Origin: Oceanispirochaeta sp963676905
GTDB lineage: Bacteria > Spirochaetota > Spirochaetia > DSM-2461
Reading direction: 5' to 3'
DNA: 64,000 nt
Assembly (NCBI GenBank): GCA_963676905.2
Contig: CAXXVE010000001.1
Coordinates: 3,968,001-4,032,000 of the forward strand
Numbering within the stretch: position 1 is the first letter of the stretch; every line of letters starts with the position of its first letter. Shown here one piece after another: positions 62,421 to 64,000 of the stretch. Below the pieces are notes generated by a model. It saw only the letters and a program-made list of their open reading frames with translations, searched no databases and was not told where the DNA came from. A program made the position numbers and the translations under genes.

Positions 62421-63377
62421 ATGAATGAAGAGACTCGGATACGAAGCAAGGTACTCACCTTCGATACGGATATTACGGTACTGCCCAAACTGAAGCAGAT
62501 TTTCGACGCCAACAACCTGACTGGAATGCGGAGTATCGGAGACCCCTCCATCGTCAATATCATCCTTGAAAAAAACATTCACCTTGGAGCCCTCTTTGTT
62601 AATGATCAGGGGGATTGGCTGAACCTCAGCAGAAAACTGAAAGAGCTCAGGCCGGAACTGCCACTCTTTCTCCGCGTGGAGAATATAGAGGACAGGGAGA
62701 AAATCGATGCTGACAATCCTCATCTCTTTGACGGGATATTTCACATATCCGAGAAAGGGCTGATCAACGACTACCTGAAGACCCATATCTTCATAAGGGA
62801 CTATCCCCTCGAAATGATCTCCCATATACATCAGTTCTCAATCAATGCACTGAACTATATGATTCCCGATGTGGATATCCACACTCCCGCCCCCCTTGTG
62901 ATCCGGGACAAGATCATATACGGAGAGATTACATCTCTCATTCCTGTCAACACCAACTGGTGCCGGGGATATATGATGCTGCAGACGGATATGAATGAAC
63001 TGCACGGCCTTCTGAAAACCCTGAACAACCCGAGTTTCACAGGCACCCTGGACGAGGTTGTTCCGCCGGTGATAGGGGAACTGACCAACCTGATGTGGGG
63101 AGGCTTCAAGACTGTCTTTCTCAAGGAGGGTTTTCTCGATGAAACAGGGCCGGATATTCAGGTTCCCATAATCGTAAACCATATCCAGAAGAATATTTCC
63201 TTTGGTGGAAACATTCCCCAGCTCTGCTTTGAATATGTCCTGAGTGACCGCTATGGAATGGAAAGACAGACAAAGCTTGTTCAGAAATTCATATTCAACC
63301 TGAACTGGAACCCGGACCTTGTCAAAGAATACGACTTCCAGGTTCTTGTGGAACAGGGAGATATAGAACTCTTTTAG
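62421..63377 (+). CDS. Receiver-like plus CheX/CheC-type phosphatase domain protein
   Basis: A 318-residue cytoplasmic protein. Residues about 8-125 look like a receiver-type alpha/beta domain, but the usual phospho-Asp site is unclear (ALFVNDQGDW). Residues about 150-300 resemble CheX/CheC phosphatases: the signature ExxN is present in VIGELTNLMWGGFKT, followed after 20 residues by Pro. CheX removes phosphate from CheY. The combination suggests a dephosphorylation or adaptor role in two-component signalling. No che genes adjoin. Confidence 0.6.
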   Translation: MNEETRIRSKVLTFDTDITVLPKLKQIFDANNLTGMRSIGDPSIVNIILEKNIHLGALFVNDQGDWLNLSRKLKELRPELPLFLRVENIEDREKIDADNPHLFDGIFHISEKGLINDYLKTHIFIRDYPLEMISHIHQFSINALNYMIPDVDIHTPAPLVIRDKIIYGEITSLIPVNTNWCRGYMMLQTDMNELHGLLKTLNNPSFTGTLDEVVPPVIGELTNLMWGGFKTVFLKEGFLDETGPDIQVPIIVNHIQKNISFGGNIPQLCFEYVLSDRYGMERQTKLVQKFIFNLNWNPDLVKEYDFQVLVEQGDIELF

Positions 63378-63410
63378 GTTATTTGAACAACGTCTTCCCG
63401 GAGGATCGCT

Positions 63411-64000
63411 CTATTGCCCTGCCTTGGGCTTCAGAACCGTCCAGCTGCGCTCTTCGGCAATGGCGGCGAGCTCTTTTCCGGGATGGACAACCACAGGATT
63501 TCCGCAGGCCTCAAGCAGTGGCAGATCATTCATACTGTCCGAATAAAAGGCACAGGACTCCCATCCGAGCCCTCTCTCCCTGAGATATCCTTCGGCCCAG
63601 TAGACCTTACCCTCTCTGAAACAGAGGGGCTCCTTCATAGAGGTAAAGCGGCCCTTCTCGATAATATATGAACTTGCAAGGCAGTCATCCATATTAAGAA
63701 GCTTCGAAAAGGCTTCCCCTATGATCTCATCCTGTGCTGTTATAAGGACATTCCTGATTCCCTTTGCTCTGTTCTCTGAAAGGAGTTCCTTCATTTCCTG
63801 ATAGATATGGCTCTTTGCGACCCCAAGGGCAAAGGAGGCAGCCATGGACCTGTACTTTTCAGGACTCATGGAGGAAGCTCTCTTCAGGTGGTAGGCACCG
63901 TACTCTTCGGCTGTAAGGGTGTGGGAGTAGTAGAGCCGGCTGATTCTATGGATACCCAGCAGATCTACCCATCCCCGAAGGGAACGCTTTGAACGCCACA
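63411..64000 (-). CDS. HAD-IB family phosphatase (partial, N-terminus outside window)
   Basis: At least 195 C-terminal residues of a phosphoserine-phosphatase-like HAD protein; the frame stays open to the right edge, so the DxDxT nucleophile motif lies outside. Visible are the helical cap (LTAEEYGAYHLKRASSMSPE), motif II/III surroundings (VLITAQDEIIGEAFSKLL) and motif IV FYSDSMNDLPLLEACGNPVV. Members remove phosphate from small phosphomonoesters. It is convergent with the CheX-like gene. Confidence 0.85.
   Translation of the reverse strand, partial: WRSKRSLRGWVDLLGIHRISRLYYSHTLTAEEYGAYHLKRASSMSPEKYRSMAASFALGVAKSHIYQEMKELLSENRAKGIRNVLITAQDEIIGEAFSKLLNMDDCLASSYIIEKGRFTSMKEPLCFREGKVYWAEGYLRERGLGWESCAFYSDSMNDLPLLEACGNPVVVHPGKELAAIAEERSWTVLKPKAGQ

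Overview
The window (about 50% G+C) looks like a chromosomal segment of a free-living spirochaete of the Spirochaeta/Oceanispirochaeta kind. This is an inference. It rests on solute-binding proteins whose signal peptides end in FANGQGDE- or FASGGQD-type sequences, frequent TTG/GTG starts, a MurE motif that departs from the meso-DAP consensus, and a dense set of cyclic-di-GMP and chemotaxis-type proteins. No rRNA, tRNA, CRISPR array, transposase or phage gene was found.

Layout. 1-2.5 kb: the end of a TAXI-type TRAP importer. 2.9-7.8 kb: small signalling and housekeeping genes (DRTGG protein, Dus, HD-GYP phosphodiesterase, Dabb protein, Gfo/Idh oxidoreductase, HDOD protein). 7.8-21 kb: the most distinctive region, a Pel-type exopolysaccharide locus. 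A 1261-residue TPR/beta-barrel protein with an N-terminal carbohydrate-binding-like domain (PelB-like) is divergent from a tightly overlapping pelD-pelE-pelF-pelG operon. Two paralogous lipoproteins, an exported nitrilase-fold hydrolase and a diguanylate cyclase follow. 21-25.6 kb: prfA-prmC-rsh-trmL. 25.6-32.7 kb: fhs, a second diguanylate cyclase, a FemAB-type transferase with metG, and an SRPBCC protein. A strongly structured G+C-rich element (32732-32865) follows. 33-43 kb: hflKC, a GltS-like carrier, a lone CheA-like kinase, ftsH, topA. 43-52.9 kb: an FAD oxidoreductase, murE, a DUF212 protein, ddl, a phosphofructokinase, ppk and an IMP/GMP-type nucleotidase. 52.9-62.3 kb: a sugar-catabolic island (GH20 hexosaminidase, ROK regulator, ABC importer, GH2 beta-mannosidase). 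The window closes with a CheX-like protein and a partial HAD phosphatase.

How the genes fit together. Two GGDEF proteins with intact GGDEF/GGEEF and RxxD motifs, and one HD-GYP protein, can make and destroy cyclic di-GMP; PelD is the expected receptor for Pel synthesis. This PelD, however, lacks a recognisable RxxD motif at the usual position. PelF would polymerise an N-acetylhexosamine, PelG would move it across the inner membrane, and the TPR/barrel protein would carry it out through the outer membrane. No PelA (hydrolase/deacetylase) or PelC is present in the window. In the 53-62 kb island, import of an oligosaccharide followed by cytoplasmic GH20 and GH2 action would suit a mannose/N-acetylglucosamine-containing glycan, with ROK control from an operator-rich divergent region.
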